Origin: Liquidambar formosana
Lineage: Eukaryota > Streptophyta > Magnoliopsida > Saxifragales > Altingiaceae
Direction of reading: 5' to 3'
Length of the DNA stretch: 64,000 nt
Assembly (NCBI GenBank): GCA_039720395.1
Contig: CM077834.1
Span: 3,492,607-3,556,606 of the forward strand
Below, in pieces: positions 35,530-46,830 of this stretch. A model generated the notes under the pieces. The model had not been told where the DNA came from, ran no database searches, and saw only the letters and a program-made list of their open reading frames with translations. Numbering within the stretch: the first letter of the stretch is position 1; each line of letters begins with the position of its first letter. Both the position numbers and the translations under genes were made by a program.

Positions 35530-37800
35530 TCAACTTAACTGATCGCAAACCCGACGCATTCCAATGCCATATACCAATTTCTTGAATGTTGACGATGGTA
35601 AGGCCTTGGTGAATAAATCCGCAAGATTATCAGTGGAAAGTATTTGCTTCACATCAATTTCATGCCTCTGCTGGAGTTCATGAGTGTAGAAGAACTTTGG
35701 TGAAATGTGTTTGGTTCTATCACCTTTGATGTACCCTCCTTGAATTTGTGCAATACATGCAGCATTATCTTCATAAATTGTTGTTGGCATACCTTTAATC
35801 AGAGGTAACCCACATGTGTCTCAAATGTGATGGACTACAGATCTTAACCATACACATTCACGACTTGCTTCATGGAGTGCAAGTATCTCAGAGTGATTAG
35901 AAGATGTAGCAATTAAAGTCTGCTTTGTAGATCGCCAAGAGATCGCTGTATTGCCACATGAAAATACATACCCTGTTTGTGAGCGAGCTTTGTGAGGATC
36001 AGAAAGGTATCCAGAATCTGCATATCCTTCTAAACAAGGACCATGGGCTAATTCCTTTGAGTAAAACAAACCCATATCTGTAGTTCCACGAAGGTAGCGT
36101 AAAATATGTTTAATACCATTCCAATGTCGTCGAGTTGGAGCAGAACTGAATCTTGCTAATAAGTTGACTGAAAATGCCATATCAGGCCTAGTGCATTGTG
36201 CTAAATATAACAAAGCACCTATTGCACTAAGATATGGTACTTCAGGACCAAGTAGCATTTCATTATCTTCTTTGGGGTGAAATGGATCTTTCTTAATATC
36301 AAGAGATCGAACCACCATGGGAGAACTTAGTGGATGCGCTTTATCCATATTAAAACGTTTCAATACCTTTTCGGTATAAGTTGATTGATGGATAAGAATT
36401 CCATTTGATTTATGCTCGATCTGCAGGCCGAGACAATATTTTGTTCTCCCTAAATCTTTCATCTCAAATTCTTTTTTCAAATATTCAGCAGCTTTCATGA
36501 GCTCTTCAGGAGTCTCAATTAAATTTATATCATCAACATAGACTGCAATGATGGCGAATCCAGATTCTGATTTCTTTATAAATATACAAGGGCATATAGG
36601 ATTATTAATATATCCTTCTTTAACTAAGTACTCACTGAGACGATTATACCACATTCTTCCAGATTGTTTTAATCCATACAAGGATCGTCTCAGTTTAATT
36701 GAGTACATATTTCGTGGTTGTGATGTATTTGCTTCAGGCAATTTGAATCCTTCAGGGATCTTTATATATATATATCTGCATCTAACTTTCCATATAAATA
36801 TGCAGTAACTACGTCCATAAGACGCATGTCAAGTCCTTCTGAGACTGACAGACTAATTAAATATCGAAATGTAATGGCATCCATTACAGGTGAATATGTT
36901 TCTTCATAATCAATCCCAGGTCTCTGCAGGAAACCTTGTGCTACTAAACGAGCTTTATATCTGATGATCTCATTTTTATCATTACGCTTTCTTACAAACA
37001 CCCATTTGTAACCCACGGGTTTCACATCATTGGGTGTTAGGACTACAGGTCCAAATACTTTACGTTTTTCTAGCGAATCCAATTCTGCTTGGATTGCTTC
37101 TTTCCACTTTGACCAATCAGGTCTACTGTGACATTCGTCTACAGTGAGTGGTTCGAGATCATCATCATCTTTCGAAATTTCAGTAACTACTGCGAAAGAA
37201 AATACATCATTAATAACCACTTCTGAGCGATCCCACAATTCTTTTGTACATGTATAGTTTATGGAAATTTCTTCATTTCCATGTACATATGCTTCTTTAT
37301 TGTTTTCTGTCTCTTTAAGGACATTTTCCTCTTCAGGTGTTATTAAATCAGAATTTGTGGGAATATTTATTTCTTGTTCAATAGCCTCTTCCGGAGTACT
37401 ATTTTCTATATTTTGTTGCCCTTTTATTTTCCTCTTCCGGGGAACTAAATCTTTTGAACCCAAGGGTCTACCATGCTTCAGGCGTGTAGTAGATGATTTA
37501 TTTGCTGCAATAATAGTAGACTTACCAATTGGTACATTGATCTTTGTTGGTGTGTTTGCAGCCGGTATATAAGACTTAGTTATTCTTGCTGCGTCTGTAA
37601 ATGCATCTGGCATTTGATTAGCAATCTTCTGAAGATGAGTGATCCTCTGTACTTCAGTTTCACATTGAGCAGTACGTGGATCAAGATAGGACAAAGATGG
37701 TACATTCCAAGAAAGTTCACGTCGTTCTTCTATCAGTGGATTTCCTCCTCCTAACGACGGGAACTGTGTTTTATCAAAATGACAATCTGCAAATCTTGCT
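35530..37800 (-). pseudogene. Broken copia pol: integrase C-terminus, reverse transcriptase, RNase H
   Basis: Read on the - strand. From about 37820 to 37694: DVFTARFADCHFD, the usual end of copia integrase. 37694-36762: a linker, then SRPDWSKWKEAIQAELDSL and VGYKWVFVRKRN (RT start). 36741-35821: the RT palm with the catalytic YVDD box (AVYVDDINLI), then RNase H (GYADSGYLSDPHKARSQTGYV, TAISWRSTKQ). 35790-35530: the RNase H end (YEDNAACIAQ, DLFTKALP). Breaks: a frameshift at a (TA)n run (36763-36777) and one in-frame TGA at 35821-35823. The integrase core, protease and gag are absent upstream. It cannot transpose on its own. Confidence 0.88.
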
Positions 37801-37977
37801 GTAAAAACATCACTTTGTGAGTTTGGGTGTGTGAATTCTTACCATACTGTGATTACCATCCCTTACCATCATTGTGATTATGTTAAATTATAAAGATCTT
37901 TATGTTAGAACACTTCTGGTGCGCTACCACATGTGTTTCAATTGTGCTTATAATCGTATAGAAGAGAAAATATTTAA

Positions 37978-38685
37978 TATGAGCTTCTACCCCAAAATCA
38001 TAGAGGTAATATAAAGGTATTCCTCATTTCCATTGTTAATGGTTTCAATATGATAACTATTTACGATGTAAATTTTAAAAAACTCAATAAATTTCTTCTA
38101 CTTCTGGTAGAATATAAAGAATTGTCAACACAAATTTTTGTTCTTTTTGGCAATATTATATTTGCTCTTCTGGAACCTTCAATTAGGTTAGATGAACCTC
38201 ATATAGTATTGACAATAGTTTTGAATAATGATAAATATTGGAAATTTAATGATTGTGTGAGTTATAGCACTGTCTTCAAGACATATATTTTTAACAATCA
38301 TCTTGAAATTAGATCTGCAATATCATATTGCAATTCATATTTGATTTCCCATATACTAGTTTATAAATTATGCTTGTTTTCAAGTGAGTATATAGGGGAA
38401 CATATATTCACTAGATATAGACGTGAAGTAATTAGTACACCTACAATAGTACTTACAAGGCAAGAAATATTAAAATATTTTCACAATCTTGCCACTCTGT
38501 TCAGTGTATTGTCACATTTTGGTATCTTGAAAATATTTATCTATATAAGATTTTGCAATAAATCGATCATTTTCAAAAGAATCAAATATCAAAAGAATTA
38601 TGGTCACAAATATTTAATTTCAATGGTCATCAAATTTAATGATGAAATGGTTTTGATAATAATAAAAAAATTGGCCAACAAATAA
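37978..38685 (+). other. Long antisense ORF (211 codons from ATG 38050) inside the copia element
   Basis: The frame is open from 37978 and has an ATG at 38050, on the strand opposite to the element's pol. Composition is very AT-rich (I, L, N, K, F and Y dominate). I recognise no domain. In DNA this AT-rich a 211-codon open frame by chance is rare, but codon choice alone does not show that it is translated. Confidence 0.35.
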
Positions 38686-39540
38686 TTTCAAACTCATAAA
38701 TCAAAATAGATTGTTATCACGTAGTAAGTAAAACCAATTTACTTGTTTTATAAAGCTTTATGACCATTTTTTTTTTTAAAATATGATAGAGAAAATAATT
38801 CCATATTGATACATATGCCAAGGTATCTTTACCACGGTTAGAGTAACTTACCCAAAGCACTAGTACTCCTCCAATGGCAGAATAGAATTAATAGATAGCC
38901 TTTCATCAATTCTTCAAGATTTGCTTAGGCAATTGGCACTATTGGGAGTGCCTTTAATTAAACTAACGCATGCCAAAATGGGGCTAGGATTCTTAATGGG
39001 CTGCAGAGACAATCTCCAGTTGGTCTCTCTAGTTCTCAAAATGCTACTAATAAGTAGCAAAAAATCTGTAATCTGCTTCAAGTACAATGACCAAATCTGA
39101 AATTTTAGTGAAAACAATTTGTGATGCGTATAAATGAATTTTTATATGTTCAATCCAAAAAGAAATGGGCTTTGGGGTTTATATCACTTAAAAGTATATC
39201 AAATGTACTTTGTAACCTCAAAATTTGGTAGAGAAATACCTAACAAAACCCATTCAAAAATAATTTTCAATATTGAGTTAGTGCTGTCTAGCAGAAATCC
39301 CAGATTCAAGTGTACCACGAAATAATTATGCAAAAAATATCAAATGGTCACCCAATGACACGAAAATTGGTAGGATGTTAGCCCAATTTTCGTCTCAAAA
39401 TCATAAGTAGAACTAAAGTTATGAATTAAATGGTAAAATGGGTTCGTGCTGTCAACACAGTATAACACACAAAACATCAACCAAGTATTTACTTAAAACA
39501 CTTATCTCGTAGGTTTATTCTATAAACCGATGCTTATTTC

Positions 39541-39905
39541 TTCAGTGTCATTCCACTTCTAGTGGTTTGGTATTTTATTTTTCCACACCAAATATATTCA
39601 TTCCACTTCTGGTGGTTTGATATTTCATTGCTCCACTTCTAGTGGTTTGGTATTTCATTAATCCACTTCTAGTGGTTTGGTATTTTATTTTTCCACACCA
39701 AATATATTCATTCCACTTCTGGTGGTTTGATATTTCATTGCTCCACTTCTAGTGGTTTGGTATTTTATTACTCCACTTCTAGTGGTTTAGTATTCCACTT
39801 CTAGTGGTTTAGTATTTCATTGCTTCACTTCTAATGGTTTGATATGTCATTAATCCACTTCTGGTGGTTTGGTATTCCATTATTCCACTTCTGGTGGTTT
39901 TTATC
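39541..39905. repeat. Tandem repeat, unit of about 30 bp (CCACTTCTAGTGGTTTGGTAT)
   Basis: More than ten imperfect units built on CCACTTCTAGTGGTTT followed by GGTATTTCATT. Each unit is itself partly palindromic (CCACTTCTAGTGG). It is inside the copia element. Confidence 0.9.
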
Positions 39906-39911
39906 ATAAAA

Positions 39912-40690
39912 TGACATACTTTAAGCTGACACAGTGAAGTTACCAGTAAATCTTAGAGAAGTTGACTGACAACAGAGGTGACGTTGACAGGCAATTCGTA
40001 GTAAAACAAGAGCAGATTTTTGTGTGTTCTTCTCTGCTAACTAAAGCAAAAGTTAAGACGTACCCACGAATTTTCACCAAAATTTTACAAGCATCTAAAG
40101 AAGTTGCATAACACATAATAGAGAAATATATTACTCAATTTAATTTGGTCATCATTGACCATCACTTTATTCAATTAAATTGAGACTTTATTCATTATTT
40201 CTAAAACTTCAGGTTTTGAAATTTGTCTCTTGCTTCAAAAAGAGAAATATGAATAATAACCCCTTTCTTATAATAGAAAACTTCAGGTTTTTCTATTTAC
40301 CTAATGACATATTTTAAGCAGACACGGTGAAGTTACCAGTCAATCTGAGAGAAGTTGACTGACAACAGAGGTGACGTTGACAGTCAATTCGTAGTAAAAC
40401 AAGAGCAGATTTTTGTGTGTTCTTCTATGCTAACTAAAGCAAAAGTTAAGGTGCACCCACGAATTTTCACCAAAATTTTACAAGCATCTAAAGAAGTTGC
40501 ATAACACATAATAGAGAAATATATTACTCAATTTAATTTGGTCATCATTGACCATCACTTTATTCAATTAAATTGAGACTTTATTCATTATTTCTAAAAC
40601 TTCAGGTTTTGAAATTTGTCTCTTGCTTCAGGAAGAGAACAGATGAATAATAACTTTTTTTTTTTTTTTTTTTTATAGAAAACTTCTGGT
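39912..40690. repeat. 393-bp direct duplication inside the copia element
   Basis: The block starting TGACATACTTTAAGC at 39912 is repeated from 40305 (TGACATATTTTAAGC) with high identity. Each ends in an ACTTCAGGTTTTGAAATTTG plus CTTGCTTCAGGAAGAG motif. That motif recurs five or more times, degenerating, up to about 41030. Confidence 0.85.
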
Positions 40691-41222
40691 TTTCAGATCT
40701 TTCTCTTACTTCAGGAAGAGAAGATGAATTGTTACCCTTTTTCCTTTTTAATTATAAAACTTCAGGTTTTATTTTAAATCTTCTCTTGCTTCAGGAAGAG
40801 AATATATGAACAACAACTTTTCTTATAGAAAATTTTGGAGATTGAAATTTGTTTCTTCCTTCATGAAGATAACATGTAAATAATAACTTTTCATATAGAA
40901 AACTTCAAGTTTTCAAATCTTTCTCTTACTTCAAGAAGAGAAAATGAATCATCACTCCTTTTATTTATTTATAAAACTTCAAGTTTTATTTTTAAATCTT
41001 CTCTTGCTTCAGGAAGAGAAGATGGATTCATCAATTCAAGTATATAATTTAGAGTAAAAACCAATTCACAACCAAATTGGTTAAGAGCATACCAACTTAT
41101 CATAATCAAATTGGTTTAGAACGTACCAACTTACCAACTTCCCACAACCAAATTGGTTAAGAAAGAAGATGGTGGTAGTATGATATTGCTCCCAAATTCC
41201 TTGAGCAATCGTGCTGATAACG

Positions 41223-41521
41223 TGTTGTAAAACCAAGAATTTAGAACAAGTTGTGAGGAGAATAAAATTTCTCATTCATCTTCTTTCTCTTCTTTCTCTC
41301 CAAATACATATTTCTTCATTCTCTCCAAAATATACATTTCTTCATTCTCTCCAAAATACATATCCTCTCTTCTTTCTCCCCTTCCCCTTTTATCTTTGTT
41401 TGCATTAGGTCCACATGATGGGATTACCTAACTCACTTATGAAGTGATGTTCCCATTATCACAAAGTGAAGGGGTGTGGACATCCACTCAATTGTCCACT
41501 CAATGTTTAATATTCATAACA
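41223..41521 (-). repeat. 5' LTR of the copia element (299 bp)
   Basis: Starts TGTTGTAAAACC and ends TTCATAACA. It is flanked on the outside by the AGCCA duplication and on the inside by the primer-site-like CGTTATCAGCACG (- strand reading). Confidence 0.9.
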
Positions 41522-41618
41522 AGCCAATAATACTTCACCCCGCTGAAAACCGACTTTTTAGGGAAACACGACTTTCATAATTAAGCTACATGTTCTTCCA
41601 CAGGGGAGGAAGGGTTAT

Positions 41619-42157
41619 CTAACTGTTGCCGGCTCCAGTTTCGGTTGCGGCGCCATTTCCATCGTGCCCATGTTTGCCGTGGTGTCGGTGATGATGCTCG
41701 TGCTCTTTATGCTTCTTGTGTTCGTGCTCGTGATGCTTACTGTCCGTTTGCACGCTCTCCTCTATAAATAAATAAATAAAAATAGAAAATGTTAGTACTA
41801 TTTTAAAGTTATTTTGGTTTAAGCGCACACTGCAATTGGGGAGGACCAAGGCCCTTGATTTGCAAGAGCCTGCCTTACTTGCAATGTCATGCAAGCATGG
41901 CCGGTGATTTTCTAGCTAGGATAATGAGTTGGTCACATGATTAATCTATGGCATTTTGTGTTGTGCACCTCATCGGGATGCATGCAAAACACTAGTAGAG
42001 AAACACGTATTTGAGCTTCAATAAAATTGAAAGAGGAGAGAAACTCACGGCTGGTTTCGGTAGTCTCAGCTAGCTCACGGGCTGAAACCTCGGAAGACAT
42101 GATGAAAACAACAGCAAATAGGAGGCCAATGAGGAGGAAAGTCTTGGAGTATGCCAT
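41619..42157 (-). CDS. Secreted His-rich GRP-family peptide, copy A, 83 aa
   Basis: Exon 1 is 42049-42157 (ATG at 42157) and exon 2 is 41619-41761 (TAG at 41619-41621). The intron is phase 1, with donor CC|GTGAGT and acceptor TTATAG|AGGAG. The N-terminus MAYSKTFLLIGLLFAV is a classic signal peptide ending SSEVSA; RELAETTETS follows, the hallmark of the plant GRP family (PF07172-like; includes CORA-type and WAK-binding GRP3-type proteins). Instead of glycine repeats, the mature part is histidine-rich (13 His in 47 residues: KHHEHEHKKHKEHEHHHRHHGKHGH), with a GNGAATETGAGNS tail. It is predicted to be apoplastic; binding of Zn, Cu or Ni is inferred from the His pattern. A TATA box and a (GA)n tract lie upstream. 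Confidence 0.85.
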
Positions 42158-42262
42158 TTTTTTTTTTTTTTTTTGCAACTAGGAAATGAAAGAGACTCTG
42201 TACTAAGAAGATCGCTGCTGAAGGGATGAATGAGTGAGTGCAATGTCAACTTGACTCCCCTC

Positions 42263-42272
42263 CTATTTATAG
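42263..42272 (-). promoter_or_regulatory. TATA box of GRP copy A
   Basis: CTATAAATAG on the - strand, about 105 bp upstream of the ATG. It is followed upstream by a GA/CT microsatellite (42294-42338). The same box is found at copies B and C. Confidence 0.8.
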
Positions 42273-42287
42273 ACTTGTGTGGCTGTG

Positions 42288-42341
<54 letters not shown>

Positions 42342-43006
42342 ACCATATGATTATTGAATTATAGTCATGAAGGTGGGACCACATGATTTTGTTTAATTCC
42401 ACAAAAGGAAAACATAGGATTGAATAATGTTGATTATGTATAGCTTTGGTGTAAAAGGATGAAGATTTGGTCTGAACTAATTGAGTCATCATCTGATGGA
42501 GAAATTTACTGGCCGGATGTGGCCGGCAAATTGGTTTAATTCGAAACTTTGGATATGTAGGGGTTATCTGTCTAACCTACTACCTCTGAGCCTCTCCTTC
42601 CTTCCCATGACTGGTTTCAACATGGGTAGGTACTATAAGGCTCAAGGTTTATAATTTGCTAATGCAGCAGTAAGAGTTCAACTCATATCCAATGGGTACA
42701 CGTGGCAAACCGCGCGTCCTACCCCTATTGCTACCCAACTAGGCAACTACCTCCCAGGACCATCTTTCCTATTGCAACTTGCCTTTAATTTAAATTATTA
42801 ACTTGCTGTTTAATGCCCATCTTACTTGGGGTAGCTCATCTCGAATTAATAATTTTAAAATTTAAATCTTAAATCGTCAACCCATAACCCATTTCTCTCT
42901 CTCTCTCTCTCGTTAATCCATAGGTTAGCATGCACCCAATCCTAGTTAACCGGTCCCACGAATTTTTTTTTAATAAATAAAATTTATCAAGAACTAGAAT
43001 TTCTTT

Positions 43007-44679
43007 GGGTAAATGACGTTTTAATACCATGAATTTTACACCAAATGTCAATTTGGTCCATAAACTCATACATTACACGATTTTAGGACAATTTTAAAAT
43101 TTTTGATTCAATGTAGACCAACCAGTAACGTCCGTCACTTAAGGTTAACGGAATAGCATGTGACCAACACGTGCGTGCTTACTTGGCACCCACGTGGCAG
43201 CAGATGATGCAAACGATGTCATATGAAGCCAAAAAAAATTAAAACATAAATAAAGAAATAAACAAAACAACACAAAAAAGAAAAAAAGAAAAGAAAAAGG
43301 GAAACAATCGGTTCATCCTCACCGGGTATCTCCTTTGCCGAAGAGGATGAAGGCCTTGCCGGGTCTCTCCTTCACCGGCGAGGAGATACCCTTCAGTAAC
43401 TACGAACCAAAAAAAAAAAGGGAGGAGAGAGGGGGGGGGGGGGGGGGGAGGGGAAGTAAAGAAGGGTGAAGAAAAATCTAGCACAAATCTAGCACCCCCA
43501 AAATTTTCTCTGCATTTTTTTCATCATCTCACAGCAAAACAAAAAATTCAAAAAATATAAATATAAATTATCATCTTCATCATCCCATACCCATTCAACC
43601 ACTGTTTTTTTCCCCCCCCAAACCATCATCTTCAAAATCCCAAACCCCTTTACCCATTACCCACGATGCCACACGATGCTCCATATATTGTAGATCCAAG
43701 AGTTGTGGTGTAGATTTGGGAGAAGATGAGGATGAGGATGGCGATGGGGACGACAATTGGTTCGCAGATGGGAGGCGTGGTGTAGATCTGGGAGGAGATG
43801 AGGACGAGGATGGCGACGAGGACCAGGGGAGCCGACGACAACAAGGCGGACGACAGCCATGGTTGCCTCTAAACAGAGCAGATGAAAAAAAAAAAAAAAA
43901 AAAAAAAGACATAGAGAGGAAGGAAAGAGACGGCAAAGCCCCTTACCGTCGACAAGCCCCTTACGACGGTAAAGCCCCTTATCAAACCCATCCATTTTTC
44001 AGATCTGGTGTTGTTTTTTTTTCTCCAAACCCTCACCACGTAAACCTCTCCATTTTCATCTTAGCCGATGAAGGTCGTGCCGCCGCAGCAAGAGTTTCTT
44101 CATTTGACAACATTCTGGCGTTGGGTGGGGTTGCTGCCTATGCTTTGAACTCCAAATTTGCCCTAAACCACACAAAAATCTTATTTAGATATGGTTTTTC
44201 TTCACCTTTCTTTACTTCCCCCCTCCCCTTCTCCTCCTCTTTTTTTTTGGTTCGTAGTTATAGAAGGGTTTCTCGTTATTTTTTTTTGGTTCGTTTTTTT
44301 TCGGCGAAGGAGATACTTGGCGAGGCCTTCATCCTCTTAGGCGAAGGAGATACCCGGCAAGGATGAACCGATTGTTTCCCTTTTTCTTTTTCTTTTTTTT
44401 TTTTTTCCTTTTTTGTGTTGTTTTGTTTATTTTTTATTTATGTTTTAATTTTTTTGGCTTCAAACGACATCGTTTGTATCATTTGTTGCCACGTGTGTGC
44501 CAAGTAAGCATGCACGTGTTGGTCACGTGCTATTCCGTTAACCTTAAGTGACGGACGTTACTGGTTGGCCTACATTGAATAAAAAATTTTAAGATTGTCC
44601 TAAAATCGTGCAATATATGAGTTTATGGACCAAATTGACAGTTGTTATAAAGTTCATGGTATTAAAACGTCATTTACCC
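43007..44679. mobile_element. Pack-MULE-like element with TIRs of about 480 bp
   Basis: The ends are GGGTAAATGACGTTTTAATACC in inverted orientation. Homology between the arms continues for about 480 bp (43007-43490 and 44190-44679), including an ATCGGTTCATCC block and a GC-rich part (GGGTATCTCCTT, GAAGAGGATGAAGGCC). The 9-bp target duplication is AATTTCTTT against AATTTCATT (8 of 9), at 42998-43006 and 44680-44688. The paralogous unit B lacks it (AAAATTTTCTTC near 52420 is unbroken). The unique centre, about 700 bp, is GC-richer and encodes an acidic EDEDGD-type stretch, so it may be a captured gene piece. There is no transposase. Confidence 0.8.
43716..44366 (+). other. 216-codon ORF in the centre of the Pack-MULE-like element
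   Basis: It starts MGEDEDEDGDGDD and continues with a second Asp/Glu-rich repeat, a lysine run from a poly(A) tract and an AAAARVSSFDNILALGG segment. Its last third lies in the terminal inverted repeat. The DED stretch comes from two copies of GATGAGGATGAGGATGGCGA-like sequence. I do not recognise a family. It could be a captured exon in either orientation. Confidence 0.3.
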
Positions 44680-45229
44680 AATTTCATTTCTTTACAAATT
44701 AATTGCATCTAGGCTCATAAACCAAAGTGAAAATAAGAACATGTTCAATATAATTGTCTTAAGATGTCAATAGTAGAGCTTGGCAAGAGCAGAAAAGGAC
44801 ATTAAGTGATGAAACAAATTAACCTATTGTCATTGTGAGTACTGGGCATTTCCCATATTCCTTTGTCAGAATCAGAAATGGGCGTAAGAGTCAGTGTTGC
44901 AGATCCATAAAATAATAATAATAATAATAATCATAATAAAGTAAAGAAGGAAATCGGTGACGCAGTCTTAAAATAAAAGATAAATAAGTAGTGTCACACA
45001 GTCTTAAAACAAAATAAAATTAGAATTAAAATTGAAACTAACAGCCCATGCCATTAGACAGCTCATTAATTATCAACCATTGATGTGAACATGGGGGAAA
45101 GTAATACAAAGATTATGCAACAATAATTGAGTGATTTTAGGGACAATTTTAAAAATTACCCATGTGATTATTTAAACTTTTCATGTCGGCAGTTATTTTT
45201 TTTCTTTAATTAACATAATTAATTATTAA

Positions 45230-45560
45230 TTGTATATATACATGCATGGGCATATTAGACTTTGGGCAACCTGCCGAGACAGTGGCCCAATACGTTTTGA
45301 CCTTCCCCGGTCACGAGGACACGTTTGGGTCTCTACTCACTTTCCTTCTTCGGCTGGCATTTTTTTATTTTTCATATCTCCAATACAAGAGGAAGAAACA
45401 AGGAGAAGGCAAAAAAAACCTTGTAGGAACAGCAACACCTCTGGCTCTTGTGGGACTGTCGTATTTATTGTGCTCCGAAATGTCCTTAATCATGGTTGAA
45501 TGGTTACGTCCCATCTCACGTCATTCTTATATTTGTCCAGTTCTGCCAAGTTGACAAATT
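45230..45560. repeat. Triplicated upstream segment of the GRP units (copy A)
   Basis: This segment (GGCCCAATACGTTTTGACC, then a GAAGAAACAAGGAGAAGGC block, ending TGCCAAGTTGACAAATTGATC) recurs at about 53680-53990 and 57480-57820. The encoded frames differ between copies and are broken by stops, so it looks like the relict of a gene or a conserved flank rather than a gene. Confidence 0.6.
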
Positions 45561-45678
45561 GATCATATACGTGAGACGTTCGCACGGATTAATGCATATA
45601 ATAAATATGGTGTTTATATATGGAAAAGAAGTTAGAAGCATATCAGATAGTTGATATTTAATACCATTGATTGCTGAG

Positions 45679-45679
<1 letters not shown>

Positions 45680-45740
<61 letters not shown>
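45680..45740. repeat. (CT)n(AT)n microsatellite
   Basis: A CT run followed by TATATATA and CACACA. A similar run is at 54078-54100 in unit B. Confidence 0.9.
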
Positions 45741-45741
<1 letters not shown>

Positions 45742-45877
45742 TAATACACGTTTGATTAGGGAGGATTGATTATGTGCGAGATATTCTCAATTATCTCATA
45801 TGATCATGATCATCTGTGAATGAAATGCACATGCACATCCACACATTCTCGTGTATTACCCATAGATGGTCACGATT

Positions 45878-46606
45878 AAGGGTGCTCATAGACCCATATA
45901 TGGGTCCTCCTAGAACCACATCACCCAACAAATCCACCCAATCCAATCCCACCCAATGACATACGGGCGAATTCAATCAATAGGGTGGGTGGGTAATGGT
46001 TTAGGATTTTATTTTTTTCGTAGTTTCGTGGGTAGTTGACAGTTCTAAAAGAAAAGACCTAATCTCAACCCGTTCACTCGCATGTGTTTCAATACTTGAT
46101 AAGATTACACATTGGCTTTCTTCTACGTACTTTTCTACTTTTTTACAATCAGTGTGACAAATAGTCTTTTGGATCATATTATTCATGGTATATAACATTA
46201 TATAATTAGATGATATCATACTGAATCAGTTTTTCCATACTGCTCAGGCTTGTATATTTTTGTTTCTAATTTTATATGTTTTTTAAGTTAATTATTATTT
46301 TGTGTGGCCTGTTTTTACAAAAAACAGTATTTATAATTGAAATGTTACAATTATATATAACTGAAAGGCCCACTGGATCAAAATAGTATAGACAGATTAA
46401 AAAAAAATAAAGCAAGGTCCAGCTAAAGTCTAATCCACCAATCTACTTGCAACTCACCCGTCAATCTGATATGGTGTGTGGGTTGAAACCATCAGATTAT
46501 GTGTGTGAAAGTGGATGAGAATTGTGCATGTGTTCACTTGATAGTTAGTGGACGGATTATGGGTGAGCCCCAAATCCGATCTGACCCTACTTGCGAGCAC
46601 CCATAG
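45878..46606. mobile_element. hAT-like non-autonomous element (AGGGTGCTC ends)
   Basis: Left end AAGGGTGCTCATAGACCC; right end GGGTGCTC in inverse (GAGCACCCATAG). Flanks TCACGATT (45870-45877) and TCATGATT (46607-46614) match at 7 of 8 bases, the 8-bp duplication size of hAT. The interior is noncoding. Confidence 0.65.
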
Positions 46607-46830
46607 TCATGATTATATAAGATATTCAAGATATCCCGCATATGATGAAAGCTATGTGATTAGGATTAAGGACACAACCTTTATACATAATTGTTAATAT
46701 AAGTTTATTTTTCAAATGATGAAAGGAAGTTTATATTATGTGGGCTTTTTTACATATCGTTACATTTTGTGGGTGTAAAGGTTTAAGAATTGTAGAAAAA
46801 TTATAACCATGAATCCACACATATATATAC

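Larger units (their letters stand above)
34869..41521 (-). mobile_element. Ty1/copia LTR retrotransposon, gag-integrase half replaced
   Basis: The LTRs lie at 34869-35271 and 41223-41521 and start TGTTGTAAAACC and end CATAACA (+ strand). There is a perfect 5-bp target duplication AGCCA at 34864-34868 and 41522-41526. Orientation is -: the polypurine tract (AAGGGGGGG on the - strand) abuts the left LTR, and a primer site-like CGTTATCAGCACG abuts the right one. Reverse transcriptase and RNase H are recognisable at 35530-37694. The region that should hold gag, protease and most of integrase (about 37850-41200) shows no copia homology and is full of tandem repeats. About four substitutions by eye between the LTRs suggest a young insertion. 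Confidence 0.9.
34093..41567. mobile_element. TIR element inserted in the GRP-A 3' flank, itself split by a copia element
   Basis: The target duplication ACGACTT is at 34086-34092 and 41568-41574. The paralogous units B and C have a single uninterrupted GACGACTTTCATAAGC (near 50800 and 55795), so this is an insertion with a known empty site. The ends are imperfect inverted repeats: GTTCGCACTAAAAACTGTG on the left, and GTTTCCCTAAAAAGTCGG reading inward from the right. Without the copia insert (34869-41526) the element is about 0.8 kb. It carries a 92-codon - strand ORF (34014-34292) that overlaps its left end and that I cannot assign. Size of duplication (7-8 bp) suggests a hAT-like element. 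Confidence 0.6.

Noticed and set aside
39541..39905. Regular short repeats resembling a CRISPR array
   Set aside because: Units are contiguous without unique spacers, imperfect, and inside a plant retrotransposon; the genome is eukaryotic.
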